This document shows positions 15,340 through 24,118 of a DNA stretch of 34,593 nt, one piece after another. How positions within the stretch are numbered: position 1 is the first letter of the stretch; every line of letters begins with the position of its first letter. The translations under genes and the position numbers were made by a program. Source of the stretch: Candidatus Ruminococcus avistercoris. GTDB taxonomy: Bacteria; Bacillota; Clostridia; Lachnospirales; Lachnospiraceae. The stretch covers positions 1 through 34,593 of the forward strand of contig DWVJ01000030.1 of the NCBI GenBank assembly GCA_019120315.1. The letters run 5' to 3'. The notes below the pieces were generated by a model, which saw only the letters and a program-made list of their open reading frames with translations, did no database searches and was not told the DNA's origin.

Positions 15340-16647
15340 ATGGAATATAAAGAAGCCAGAGCCTGGATCGAATCCGCATGGCAGTATGCCGGCGGCGATA
15401 TGGGGCTTGGGAATACAGAATACATGCTGGAGCAGCTGGGTCATCCGGAGCGCCGGCTGGAATTTGTGCACATCGCGGGGACCAACGGAAAAGGTTCCGT
15501 GGCGTCTTATATCGGTACCGTCCTGCAGTGCGCCGGATACCGGGTGGGAAGGTATCTCTCGCCGACGATTTTTTCCTACCGGGAGCGGATGCAGGTGAAC
15601 GGGCAGTGGATCAGCCGGGAAGATTTTGCCGGGTATGTGGAGCAGATCTATCCGGTGGTGGAAAAGATGAAACAGGATCAGATCGGCTACCCCACTCCCT
15701 TTGAGATGGAGACGGTGATTTCTTTTCTGTTCTTTCTGGATCAGCGCTGCGATATCGTGGTGCTGGAATGCGGCATGGGCGGAAGAACCGACGCCACCAA
15801 CGTGATTACCAATACCAAGATGGCGGTGCTGACGTCCATCAGTATGGATCATGTGGGCGTGCTGGGGAACTCTCTGGAGGAGATCGCCTCCCAGAAAGCC
15901 GGTATCATCAAACCGGGTGCCATCGTGGTGACGGGACGGCAGCAGCCGGAGGTGGAAAATCTTCTGTGGGCTCTTTGCACGGAAAAAGGGAATCCCTTCG
16001 TGACGGCCCGGCCAGAGGAGGCGGTGATCCGGGAAGTGACGCTAAACCGCCAGGTCTTTCGCTATCACGGCAGCGAGATCACCATCACCTTGGCGGGAAG
16101 TCATCAGATAGAAAACGCCGTGCTGGCGCTGGAGTGTATTACCGCGTTAAAGCAGGCCGGCTTCGATGTGACGAAAGAGGAGATCGAAGAAGGATTTCGG
16201 ACTACCCGCTGGGACGGCAGGTTTACCGTGGTCAATGAGGAGCCCTGCTTCGTGGTGGACGGGGCGCATAACCCGGACGCGGCCGAAAAATTAAAGCAGT
16301 CCGTTCAGTTTTATTTTCCAGACAGGCGTCTGATTTTCATCATGGGTATGTTTAAGGACAAGGACTATAAAAAGGTGGCCGGGCTCATGGGTCCGCTGGC
16401 GCAGAAAATCTTTACGGTGACGCCCCCGGATCCTTCCAGAGCTCTGCCGGCGTCGGAACTGGCCAAGGTGTTAGAAAGCGACTGCCCGGATACGCGGGCC
16501 TGCGATTCCCTCGAGGAAGCGGTGGAGGCAGCCTTCGGGGCAGCCGGGCCCGAGGATGTGATCCTGTCCTTTGGTTCGTTGTCCTTTGCCGGGGATACCA
16601 TCCGCATGGTGCGGAATAAAAAAGATAAAGGAATACAAAAAGCATGA
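15340..16647 (+). CDS. folC: Folylpolyglutamate synthase / dihydrofolate synthase
   Basis: This 435-residue Mur-ligase-fold enzyme adds glutamate to folates. The ATP P-loop HIAGTNGKGSVASYI is near residue 46, followed by SPTIFSYRERMQVNG. The core motif LECGMGGRTDATNV is near 143, and the C-terminal domain contains VDGAHNPDAAEKLKQS. Length and motif order are normal. The start has a purine-rich AAGGAG-type site. It is the first gene of an operon, and its stop overlaps the pheA ATG by four bases. Confidence 0.94.
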   Translation: MEYKEARAWIESAWQYAGGDMGLGNTEYMLEQLGHPERRLEFVHIAGTNGKGSVASYIGTVLQCAGYRVGRYLSPTIFSYRERMQVNGQWISREDFAGYVEQIYPVVEKMKQDQIGYPTPFEMETVISFLFFLDQRCDIVVLECGMGGRTDATNVITNTKMAVLTSISMDHVGVLGNSLEEIASQKAGIIKPGAIVVTGRQQPEVENLLWALCTEKGNPFVTARPEEAVIREVTLNRQVFRYHGSEITITLAGSHQIENAVLALECITALKQAGFDVTKEEIEEGFRTTRWDGRFTVVNEEPCFVVDGAHNPDAAEKLKQSVQFYFPDRRLIFIMGMFKDKDYKKVAGLMGPLAQKIFTVTPPDPSRALPASELAKVLESDCPDTRACDSLEEAVEAAFGAAGPEDVILSFGSLSFAGDTIRMVRNKKDKGIQKA

Positions 16648-17777
16648 CAGATTTACAGGAAATACGAAAACAGATCGATGAAGTGGATGAACAGATCGTC
16701 CGTCTTTTTGAGCGGAGGATGAAACTGACCAAAGAAGTGGCGGAATATAAGATCGCGACGGGGAAACCGGTATTCGACGCGCAAAGAGAACGAAAGAAGC
16801 TGGAGACACTGGGAGAAAAAGCGACGGATCCTTTTAATTGCGTCGGTATCCGGGAGGTGTTCCGCCAGCTGATGTCCATCAGCAGAAAGCGGCAGTATCA
16901 GCTGCTCTCAGAAAGCGGCGTCTCATATCAGAGCGAATTTCACAAAGTGGACCGTCTGCCCACGAAGGACGCTAAGGTGGTGTTCCAGGGGGTGGAAGGG
17001 GCTTACAGCTTCGCGGCCATGAACACCTATTTCGGTCCGGAAGTGGACAGTTTCCATGTGGAAACCTGGAAGGACGCCATGGAGGCCATAGCGGAGGGAA
17101 AGGCGGATTACGCCGTCCTCCCCATAGAAAACTCCACGGCGGGGATCGTGGCGGATATCTATGATCTGCTGGTGGAATATCAGAACAACATCGTGGGACA
17201 GCAGATTATCCGGGCGGATCACGTGCTGATGGGACTTCCCGGCGTTTCCCTTTCGGATCTTACGCTGGTGTGCTCCCATCCCCAGGCGCTGAAGCAGTGC
17301 GGCCGTTATCTGGAAGCACATCCCGGATGGAAACAGCAGGAGATGATCAATACAGCGGTGGCGGCGCGAAAGGTCAAAGAAGATGGGAAAAAAGAGCAGG
17401 CGGCCATCGGCAGCCGTCATGCGGCCGAGTATTTCGGACTGGAGATCCTGGATGACAACATTTCCTCCAGCCAGACCAATTCCACCCGGTTCATCATCGT
17501 ATCGGGAAAGAAACTTTATACGCCGGATGCGGATAAGATCAGTATCTGCTTTGAGCTGCCCCATGCCAGCGGCACGCTGTACAATATGCTGTCGCACTTT
17601 ATTTACAACAATCTGAACATGACGAAAATTGAATCCCGGCCCATAGCCCAGAAAAACTGGGAGTACCGGTTCTTCGTGGATTTCGAAGGAAATCTGGACG
17701 ACGGCGCGGTGAAAAACGCGCTGCTTGGCATCGAGAAGGAAGCCAGTTCTTTGCGGGTACTGGGAAATTATCGATAG
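16644..17777 (+). CDS. pheA: Bifunctional chorismate mutase / prephenate dehydratase
   Basis: This 377-residue protein makes phenylpyruvate from chorismate. Residues 1-90 are an AroQ-type chorismate mutase (LQEIRKQIDEVDEQIVRLFE). About 110-285 form the prephenate dehydratase domain (FQGVEGAYSFAAMNTYF, PIENSTAGIVADIYDLL, and SSSQTNSTRFIIVS with the catalytic TRF). About 295-375 form an ACT domain with NMTKIESRPI, the phenylalanine-binding ESRP motif, implying feedback inhibition by Phe. The ATGA overlap with folC suggests coupled translation. No T-box or leader peptide precedes it because it is internal to the operon. Confidence 0.95.
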   Translation: MTDLQEIRKQIDEVDEQIVRLFERRMKLTKEVAEYKIATGKPVFDAQRERKKLETLGEKATDPFNCVGIREVFRQLMSISRKRQYQLLSESGVSYQSEFHKVDRLPTKDAKVVFQGVEGAYSFAAMNTYFGPEVDSFHVETWKDAMEAIAEGKADYAVLPIENSTAGIVADIYDLLVEYQNNIVGQQIIRADHVLMGLPGVSLSDLTLVCSHPQALKQCGRYLEAHPGWKQQEMINTAVAARKVKEDGKKEQAAIGSRHAAEYFGLEILDDNISSSQTNSTRFIIVSGKKLYTPDADKISICFELPHASGTLYNMLSHFIYNNLNMTKIESRPIAQKNWEYRFFVDFEGNLDDGAVKNALLGIEKEASSLRVLGNYR

Positions 17778-17794
17778 AAAAGAGGAAGCAAAAG

Positions 17795-19093
17795 GTGACC
17801 AGAATTGAAGAATGCATCTTATACCGTGATTTTGAACAGGGAGAAATCCTGAAAAGCATGACGAAGATCATGGAGGCCATTGACAAAGGACAGGACACAC
17901 AGCCCTTCCGGAAGGATTTCTACACGGCCCTAAACGGCCTTGTGGAGCTGGCAGGGGCCTACGGCTTTTCCGGAAATCTTTGGCACGATTATCTTACTTT
18001 TCTGCTGGTCAATAAAGAAAACGCTTTCAGCACGGCCTGCGAGATCGTGGGAAAGGTGAAGGGAAGCGTCAACCAGATGGCCAGGCATGACTTTATCCGT
18101 TTTAAGGAGCTCTATGACTACGACCTGAAAGTATTTGACCGGATTTTTGATTCCGGGGACTGTCAGATCATCTGCCATTATGAGAGCACCGGCGGGAGAA
18201 AGCTGTTTAATAAAAGGATTCGGGACCGGATCTGTACCTTGAGCGAACGGCTGGAAGCCTGTGATACGGTGGAAGAATTCATGGAAGACATGGTGCAGTT
18301 TTATAAAGATTTCGGCGTGGGAAAGCTGGGACTGCACAAAGCCTTTCGGGTGGTTCACGCCCAGGAGGGCGCTCGGATCGTTCCCATCACCAATATCGCC
18401 CATGTGCAGCTGTCGGATCTGGTGGGATATGAGATCGCAAAGCAAAAGCTGATCGAAAATACAGAAGCTTTCGTAAAGGGACGAAAAGCCAACAACTGCC
18501 TGCTGTTCGGCGACGCGGGAACGGGAAAATCTTCCAGTATCAAAGGGATTCTCAATCAATATTACGATCAGGGGCTGCGTATCATAGAGATATACAAGCA
18601 CCAGTTTCAGGATCTCAATGATGTGATCGCGCAGATCAAAAACAGAAACTATAAGTTTATCATATATATGGACGACCTGTCTTTTGAAGAATTTGAAATC
18701 GAGTATAAATATCTAAAGGCGGTCATTGAAGGAGGACTGGAGAAGAAACCGGACAATATCCTGATCTACGCCACCTCCAACCGGCGTCATCTGATCAAGG
18801 AGGAATTCAGCGACAAGGAAGGCCGCAGAGATCATCTCCATGCATCGGATACGGTACAGGAAAAGCTGTCGCTGGTATCCCGCTTTGGCGTTACCATATT
18901 TTTCAGTTCGCCAAGCCGGAAAGAATTTCAGGATATTGTCAAAACCCTGGCAAAACGGTACGGCGTCGCCATGCCGGAGGAGGAGCTGCTGGCCCAGGCC
19001 AATCAATGGGAGATGGCCCACGGCGGTCTGTCCGGCAGGACGGCGCAGCAGTTTATCGACTATCTGCTGGGAAAGGAACCCAAGGATGAATAG
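17795..19093 (+). CDS. DUF815-family AAA ATPase of unknown function
   Basis: This 432-residue protein has a unique N-terminal half (about 1-220), followed by a P-loop ATPase. Walker A GDAGTGKS is at 239-246, Walker B-like FIIYMDDLSFEEFE about 50 residues later, and sensor I is ILIYATSNRRHLI. SRFGVTIFFSSPSRKEFQDI and a small C-terminal lid follow. This fits the DUF815 family, predicted ATPases with no assigned role. The start is GTG 17795 with AGAGGAAG upstream. It lies 18 bases after pheA and 15 before the Ppx/GppA gene, so it is co-transcribed with the polyphosphate genes. No membrane segments are evident. Confidence 0.83.
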   Translation: MTRIEECILYRDFEQGEILKSMTKIMEAIDKGQDTQPFRKDFYTALNGLVELAGAYGFSGNLWHDYLTFLLVNKENAFSTACEIVGKVKGSVNQMARHDFIRFKELYDYDLKVFDRIFDSGDCQIICHYESTGGRKLFNKRIRDRICTLSERLEACDTVEEFMEDMVQFYKDFGVGKLGLHKAFRVVHAQEGARIVPITNIAHVQLSDLVGYEIAKQKLIENTEAFVKGRKANNCLLFGDAGTGKSSSIKGILNQYYDQGLRIIEIYKHQFQDLNDVIAQIKNRNYKFIIYMDDLSFEEFEIEYKYLKAVIEGGLEKKPDNILIYATSNRRHLIKEEFSDKEGRRDHLHASDTVQEKLSLVSRFGVTIFFSSPSRKEFQDIVKTLAKRYGVAMPEEELLAQANQWEMAHGGLSGRTAQQFIDYLLGKEPKDE

Positions 19094-19107
19094 ATGGGAG
19101 GATACGT

Positions 19108-20649
19108 ATGCAGGTGACAATGTTTGCCACGATCGAGGTCGGATCGTACAACGTCAGTCTGGAGATCTTTGAGCTTTCCAGAAGAAACGGCGTTCATTCC
19201 ATTGACCGTGTGACCCATCGCCTGGAGCTGGGCAAGACCGCCTATGCCACAGGCAGGGTTACGGCACAGCTGATCGATGAGCTGTGCACCGTCATGAAAA
19301 ACTTTACGGAAATCATGGAGAGCTATCAGGTGAGCGATTACCGGGCTTTCGGCACCAGCGCCGTCCGGGAGGCGACCAATTCCATGATCATGCTGGAAAC
19401 CATTTATCAGCGCACCGGTATCCGGATCGATGTTTTGAGCAACTCGGAGCAGCGTTTTCTGGGATACAAGGGAATCGCCTCCAAGGGCGATACATTCCAG
19501 AAGATTATCGAAAAGGGAACCGCCATCCTGGACGTCAGCGGCGGCAGCATCCAGATTTCCCTTTTTGACAAGGATAACCTGATCACCACGCAGAATGTGA
19601 AGCTGGGCAGCCTGCGTGTGCGGGAGCGCCTGTCGGGGATCGAGCGGGAGACCACCCACTATGAGATGCTGGTGGAGGAGCTGATCCGCAATGAGATCAC
19701 CGGCTTTAAAAAGCTTCATCTAAAAGACCGGGATATCAGCAATGTGATTCTCATCGGAAACAACTTCACCGATTCCTTACTGTACAACAAGAAGGGCGAG
19801 TACTCGGAGGTGCTGACCAAAGAGGATTACATGGAGTGGTACCGCACGGTGATTCAGCGCTCGCCCATCGAGCTGGCCATGGAGATGGGCATCGCATTGG
19901 AATATGCGTCCCTGCTGATTCCAACGGTGATCATCAACAAACGTCTAATCCAGGAAATGAATGTGCAGAACATCTGGATCCCCGGCATCCGTCTCTCCGA
20001 CGGCGTGGCTTACGATTACGCGGAGCGGGCGAAGCTGATCAAGACGGAGCATAATTTTGACAACGATATCGTCATGGCGGCGCGCAACATCGGCAAACGC
20101 TATGCGGTCAGCAAAAGCCATACACAGATGATGTCAAAGCTGGCCAAGATCGTCTTTAAGGCGATGAAAAAAGCGCACGGTCTTACGGAACGGGAGCTTT
20201 TGATGCTGGAAGTGGCGGTGCAGATTCACGACTGCGGAAAGTATATCAGCTTAAGCAATGTGGGAGAATGTTCCTTTAATATCATCATGTCCACGGAGAT
20301 CATCGGCCTGTCCCATCGGGAGCGGGAGATCATCGCCCTGGCGGTGCGTTACAATACGCGTCCCTTCGACAGCTACGCGGCCATGAGCCGCATCTCCGAT
20401 CTGCAGGGGGCGGATTACATTCTGGTGGCCAAGCTGACGGCCATTCTCCGTCTGGTCAACGCGCTGGACCGCAGTCACATGCAGAAAATCGAAACCATGA
20501 AGGCGCATGTGAAGGAAAACGAACTGATCCTGAATATCGAGACGAAGAAAGATTTTACGCTGGAACGGGGACTTTTGACAGACAAGCTGAACTTTTTCGA
20601 AGAGGTATTCAGCGTACGTCCCGTATTGAAAGTGAAAAGGATAATATAG
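19108..20649 (+). CDS. Ppx/GppA exopolyphosphatase-family protein with C-terminal HD domain
   Basis: This 513-residue protein starts with the ASKHA-fold pattern FATIEVGSYNVSLEIFEL. It then shows FGTSAVREATNSMIML and the phosphate-binding ILDVSGGSIQISLF with LGSLRVRERL, as in exopolyphosphatase/pppGpp phosphatases. The C-terminal third has an HD-type domain (LEVAVQIHDCGKYI, then IIMSTEIIGLSHREREII). The family shortens polyphosphate and may hydrolyse pppGpp; the sequence does not decide which. GGGAGG lies about 6 bases upstream of the ATG. It is immediately followed by ppk1, so synthesis and breakdown of polyphosphate are encoded on one transcript. Confidence 0.88.
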   Translation: MQVTMFATIEVGSYNVSLEIFELSRRNGVHSIDRVTHRLELGKTAYATGRVTAQLIDELCTVMKNFTEIMESYQVSDYRAFGTSAVREATNSMIMLETIYQRTGIRIDVLSNSEQRFLGYKGIASKGDTFQKIIEKGTAILDVSGGSIQISLFDKDNLITTQNVKLGSLRVRERLSGIERETTHYEMLVEELIRNEITGFKKLHLKDRDISNVILIGNNFTDSLLYNKKGEYSEVLTKEDYMEWYRTVIQRSPIELAMEMGIALEYASLLIPTVIINKRLIQEMNVQNIWIPGIRLSDGVAYDYAERAKLIKTEHNFDNDIVMAARNIGKRYAVSKSHTQMMSKLAKIVFKAMKKAHGLTERELLMLEVAVQIHDCGKYISLSNVGECSFNIIMSTEIIGLSHREREIIALAVRYNTRPFDSYAAMSRISDLQGADYILVAKLTAILRLVNALDRSHMQKIETMKAHVKENELILNIETKKDFTLERGLLTDKLNFFEEVFSVRPVLKVKRII

Positions 20650-20659
20650 GAGGGCCAAG

Positions 20660-22807
20660 ATGAAGTATACAGAGTGGATGAAGCCGGAATACTACCGGAA
20701 CCGGGAGTTAAGCTGGATCGATTTTGACATCCGGGTATTGGAAGAAGCCCGGGATAAGAGTATTCCCCTGCTGGAACGGTTTAAATTTTTGAGTATCACG
20801 GCGTCAAACCTGGATGAATTTTTCATGATCCGCGTGGCGTCCCTGAAGGATATGGTTCATGCGGGATATAAAAAGCCGGATATCGCCGGCATGACGCCTC
20901 AGGAGCAGCTGGATGCCATCAGTCCCAAGACCCATCAGTTGGTGCAGGCTCAGTATAATACCTACAACCGGTCCCTCCTGCCCATGCTGAAAAATATCGG
21001 CGTCAACATCATCAGTGAGCACGAGATGCTGACAAAAGAGCAGCAGAGCTTTGTGGACGATTTCTTTGAAGAAAATGTCTACCCGGTACTGACGCCCATG
21101 GCCATGGATTCGTCCCGGCCGTTTCCCCTGGTTCGGAACAAGACGCTGAATATCGGCGCGCTGATCCGGAAAAAGGATAAGAAAAAAAACAAAGAGGAAC
21201 TGGAGTTTGCCACAGTTCAGGTGCCCTCTGTGCTGCCGCGGATCGTGGCCGTTCCGGAGGATAAGGAAGGCAATAAATGTTTCATCCTGCTGGAAGAGAT
21301 CATCGAGCGCAACATCGGCAAACTTTTCTTAAGCTACGATGTGGTCTGCGCCTGCCCCTACCGGATCATGCGCAACGCCGATCTGACCATCGATGAAGAT
21401 GAGGCTGCCGATCTGCTCAAAGAAATTCAAAAACAGCTGAAAAAGCGTCAGTGGGGCGAGGTGATCCGGCTGGAAGTCCGGGAAAATATGGATGAGCGGC
21501 TGCTGAAGATTCTGAAGGATGAGTTTTCCATCCATCAGGAGGGAATCTATGAGATCAACGGCCCTCTGGATCTGACTTTTCTCATGAAGCTGTATGGCGT
21601 GGATGGGTACGACCAGTATAAAGTGAAGCCTTATACGCCGGCGGCTGTGCCGGCGCTGCAAAATGAGGATGATATCTTTACCAACATCCGCAAGGGAGAT
21701 ATCCTGCTGCATCATCCCTATATGAGTTTCGATCCGGTGGTAAATTTCGTCAAACAGGCGGCGAAGGACCCCAACGTGCTGGCTATCAAACAGACGCTGT
21801 ACCGGGTCAGCGGCAACTCGCCCATCATCGCCGCGCTGGCGCAGGCGGCGGAGAACGGCAAACAGGTTTCCGTTCTGGTGGAGTTAAAAGCCAGGTTTGA
21901 TGAAGAAAACAACATAGTCTGGGCAAAGATGCTGGAAAAAGCAGGCTGTCATGTCATCTACGGCCTGCTGGGATTAAAAACCCACAGCAAGATTACCCTG
22001 GTGGTGCGCCGGGAGGAGACGGGCATCCGACGCTATGTCCATCTGGGAACGGGAAATTACAACGATTCCACGGCCAAGCTGTATACGGACTGCGGACTTC
22101 TGACCTGTGACGCCAGGATCGGCGAGGACGCCACCGCCGTTTTCAACATGCTCTCCGGTTATTCCGAACCCAGTATGTGGAACAAGCTGGTCGTAGCGCC
22201 TCTGTGGATGCGGGATCGCTTTCTCCATCTGATCGAGATGGAAGCGGAGCACGCCAGAAAGGGAGAGAAAGCCCGTATCGTGGCCAAGGTAAACTCCCTT
22301 TGTGACCGGGATATCATCGCTGCTCTTTACGCGGCCTCCGCGGCCGGCGTACAGATCGACCTGATCGTGCGGGGCATCTGCTGTCTGAAGGTGGGGATCC
22401 CCGGTATCAGCGAGAACATCACCGTCCGTTCCATCGTGGGCAATTTCCTGGAGCATGCCAGAATCTTCTATTTCTACAGCAATGGAAACGAGGAGATCTA
22501 TATGGGCAGCGCCGACTGGATGCCGAGAAACCTGGATAAACGGGTGGAGATTATCTTCCCCATCGAGGATGAGCGGCTGAAAAAAGAAGCCTGGCATATC
22601 CTGGACACCCAGCTTCGGGACAATGTGAAAGCACATATCCTGCAGCCGGACGGATCCTATGAGAAAATCGACAAAAGAGGCAAGGTGCTGGTCAATGCCC
22701 AGGAGGCCTTCTGTCAGGAGGCCACCGAAGCGGCGGAAGCGCCGGAGAAGATAAAGGATCAGCGGGTCTTTATTCCGGCGGAACCGCTGGAAGATCCGAA
22801 AGAGTAA
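20660..22807 (+). CDS. ppk1: Polyphosphate kinase 1
   Basis: This 715-residue enzyme transfers the gamma-phosphate of ATP onto polyphosphate. The N-terminal domain reads YYRNRELSWIDFDIRVLEEA, and LSITASNLDEFFMIRVASLK is a PPK1 hallmark. The autophosphorylated catalytic histidine is His442 in KTHSKITLVVR, matching His435 of the E. coli enzyme. The second conserved histidine is His599 in FLEHARIFYFYSNG, matching E. coli His592. The C-terminus has the usual YMGSADWMPRNLDKRVEI. Length is typical. GGAGGG precedes the ATG by 6 bases. It is the last gene of the folC operon; no clear T-tailed terminator follows. Confidence 0.96.
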   Translation: MKYTEWMKPEYYRNRELSWIDFDIRVLEEARDKSIPLLERFKFLSITASNLDEFFMIRVASLKDMVHAGYKKPDIAGMTPQEQLDAISPKTHQLVQAQYNTYNRSLLPMLKNIGVNIISEHEMLTKEQQSFVDDFFEENVYPVLTPMAMDSSRPFPLVRNKTLNIGALIRKKDKKKNKEELEFATVQVPSVLPRIVAVPEDKEGNKCFILLEEIIERNIGKLFLSYDVVCACPYRIMRNADLTIDEDEAADLLKEIQKQLKKRQWGEVIRLEVRENMDERLLKILKDEFSIHQEGIYEINGPLDLTFLMKLYGVDGYDQYKVKPYTPAAVPALQNEDDIFTNIRKGDILLHHPYMSFDPVVNFVKQAAKDPNVLAIKQTLYRVSGNSPIIAALAQAAENGKQVSVLVELKARFDEENNIVWAKMLEKAGCHVIYGLLGLKTHSKITLVVRREETGIRRYVHLGTGNYNDSTAKLYTDCGLLTCDARIGEDATAVFNMLSGYSEPSMWNKLVVAPLWMRDRFLHLIEMEAEHARKGEKARIVAKVNSLCDRDIIAALYAASAAGVQIDLIVRGICCLKVGIPGISENITVRSIVGNFLEHARIFYFYSNGNEEIYMGSADWMPRNLDKRVEIIFPIEDERLKKEAWHILDTQLRDNVKAHILQPDGSYEKIDKRGKVLVNAQEAFCQEATEAAEAPEKIKDQRVFIPAEPLEDPKE

Positions 22808-22858
22808 AGAAAGTGTAAAATATTTCTAAAAGGTCCGTAATATCATAATATAACTGTA

Positions 22859-22913
22859 TTGACAAACAGCCGCATATGGTTTACTCTGTGTACGTAGTAA
22901 ATCAATGCGGCTG
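22859..22913 (+). promoter_or_regulatory. Promoter overlapped by a long inverted repeat
   Basis: TTGACA (22859-22864) and TACTCT (22882-22887) are 17 bases apart. An 18-pair inverted repeat covers the spacer and the -10 box. CAGCCGCAT (22867-22875) pairs with ATGCGGCTG (22905-22913), and TGGTTTACT (22877-22885) pairs with AGTAAATCA (22896-22904) with one G-T pair and one bulged A. The loop is 10 bases. It could be an operator for a dimeric repressor or a hairpin ending ppk1 transcription, but it lacks a T tract. Confidence 0.5.
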
Positions 22914-22937
22914 ATTTGAGAAAAAGGAGGATGCATT

Positions 22938-23096
22938 ATGGATCTGATTTTGGAAATGGAAAAACGCGTTATGCGGGATATGAAAAACGCCGCCCGGACA
23001 TCCGGCTATGGACAGTCAGCTTGTTTTGGCGCACGCCAGGGAGCAGAGAAAAAGCGGGAAGAAAAAAAATACGATACCGCGGAAAAAAGAATGTGA
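22938..23096 (+). CDS. Small orphan protein, 52 residues
   Basis: ATG 22938 has a near-perfect ribosome site (AAAGGAGG at 22923-22930, 7 bases upstream) and a plausible promoter, so translation is likely. The product begins MDLILEMEKRVMRDMKNA and is rich in charged residues, with a Lys/Glu-rich C-terminal half. It has no membrane segment and a single Cys. I do not recognise a family. From 23008 another frame stays open and reads MDSQLVLAHAREQRKSGKKK, so a frameshift in this gene is possible. Its stop lies in the stem of a hairpin that terminates the opposing PHP gene. Confidence 0.5.
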   Translation: MDLILEMEKRVMRDMKNAARTSGYGQSACFGARQGAEKKREEKKYDTAEKRM

Positions 23097-23116
23097 CCCG
23101 TACACCCGTACGGGTC
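23082..23116 (-). terminator. Terminator of the PHP-domain gene
   Basis: A perfect 9-base stem, GACCCGTAC (23095-23103) with GTACGGGTC (23108-23116), is followed on the minus strand by a T-rich tract (23083-23091). It lies 10 bases after the PHP gene stop. Confidence 0.65.
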
Positions 23117-23125
23117 AAACTGATT

Positions 23126-23977
23126 TTACGAGATTTTCTTATCCCCTTTCAGGTTCTTCCAGATCTGAAGGGGGATTTTTAAATTGCCCCGGCCCTCTCC
23201 CAGGTCGATGCCCGGTTTGTTCCCGCCGTGGAAATCCGAACCGCCGGTGATGCCAAGGCCGTATTTTTTTGCCAGGCGGCGCATGTTTCCCTCGTCCATC
23301 CCGCAGTTGGCAGAATAGATGGCCTCGATGGCGTTAAGACCGGCTTTTTTCAAAGAAGCGGTCAGTTCCTCCAGTTCCCGCTGGGACAGATGGTACAAAA
23401 GAGGATGAGCCAGCACGGCGATGCCGGAACCCTCCTGGATGAGACGGATCGCCTGGAAGGGAGTCACCTTTTCCCGGGGGACGAAACAGCAGGCCTGATC
23501 GCCGATATACCGCGAGAAAGCCTCCGCCATGGAAGATACGTAACCTTCATCCAAAAGATAGCGGGCGAAATGGGCCCTGGTCCAGACGGCTTCTGGAAAA
23601 CGCTGTTCCATGATTTCCCATGTGATGGGGATTTTGTGTTCCGACAGAAGCCGGATCATCTTGCGGTTGCGCACGTTTCGGGAATCCAGGAACCGGGAAA
23701 GGCTTCCGGCAAAGTAAGCGTTGTCCACATCGATGTCCAGTCCCAGGATATGGATATCCCGGTCTTTGTAATTGGTGGAAAACTCGATGCCGGGGATCAG
23801 CATGATCCCAAGCTTGTCTGCTTCCTCGCGGGCCGGGGCGATTCCCCGGATGGTATCGTGGTCCGTCAGCGCGATGGCGGCCAGCCCTTTTTTTGCTGCG
23901 TAACGCACCACCTCCCGGGGCGTCAGCGTCCCGTCGGAGCAGCTGGAGTGGACATGCAGGTCGATATATGGTTCCAT
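23126..23977 (-). CDS. PHP-domain phosphoesterase (RNase AM/TrpH-like)
   Basis: This 283-residue protein carries the polymerase-and-histidinol-phosphatase metal motifs: DLHVHSSCSDGT at 6-17, LTDHDT near 38, PGIEFS, VLAHPLL near 190 and GGSDFHG near 245. These build a trinuclear metal site. Its closest known relatives are 3',5'-nucleoside bisphosphate phosphatases and the 5'-3' exoribonuclease RNase AM (YciV/TrpH). The exact substrate cannot be read from the sequence. It is a single-gene unit with its own promoter and terminator. Confidence 0.88.
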   Translation of the reverse strand: MEPYIDLHVHSSCSDGTLTPREVVRYAAKKGLAAIALTDHDTIRGIAPAREEADKLGIMLIPGIEFSTNYKDRDIHILGLDIDVDNAYFAGSLSRFLDSRNVRNRKMIRLLSEHKIPITWEIMEQRFPEAVWTRAHFARYLLDEGYVSSMAEAFSRYIGDQACCFVPREKVTPFQAIRLIQEGSGIAVLAHPLLYHLSQRELEELTASLKKAGLNAIEAIYSANCGMDEGNMRRLAKKYGLGITGGSDFHGGNKPGIDLGEGRGNLKIPLQIWKNLKGDKKIS

Positions 23978-24009
23978 ATGCGATCATCTCCCAAAAATAT
24001 TCTGCCATC

Positions 24010-24038
24010 ATTATAAGGGAGGGAGAAAGCCGGGTCAA
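24010..24038 (-). promoter_or_regulatory. Promoter of the PHP-domain gene
   Basis: On the minus strand TTGACC (24033-24038) and TATAAT (24010-24015) are 17 bases apart, about 32 bases before the start codon. Confidence 0.75.
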
Positions 24039-24045
24039 GACGCTC

Positions 24046-24075
24046 TTGCTTTTTGCACAGGAACTTCGATATAAT
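24046..24075 (+). promoter_or_regulatory. Promoter of the HAD phosphatase gene
   Basis: TTGCTT (24046-24051) and TATAAT (24070-24075) are 18 bases apart. The -35 boxes of this and the opposite promoter are only 7 bases apart. Confidence 0.65.
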
Positions 24076-24118
24076 GAAGGCAAAAGAAGACGGAAGCGGG
24101 GAAAGGAGGATAAAAACG

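Noticed and set aside
23008..23250. Alternative plus-strand open frame overlapping the small ORF and the PHP gene 3' end
   Set aside because: It has no ribosome site of its own and most of it is antisense to the PHP gene; only its first ~30 codons might reflect a frameshift of the small ORF.
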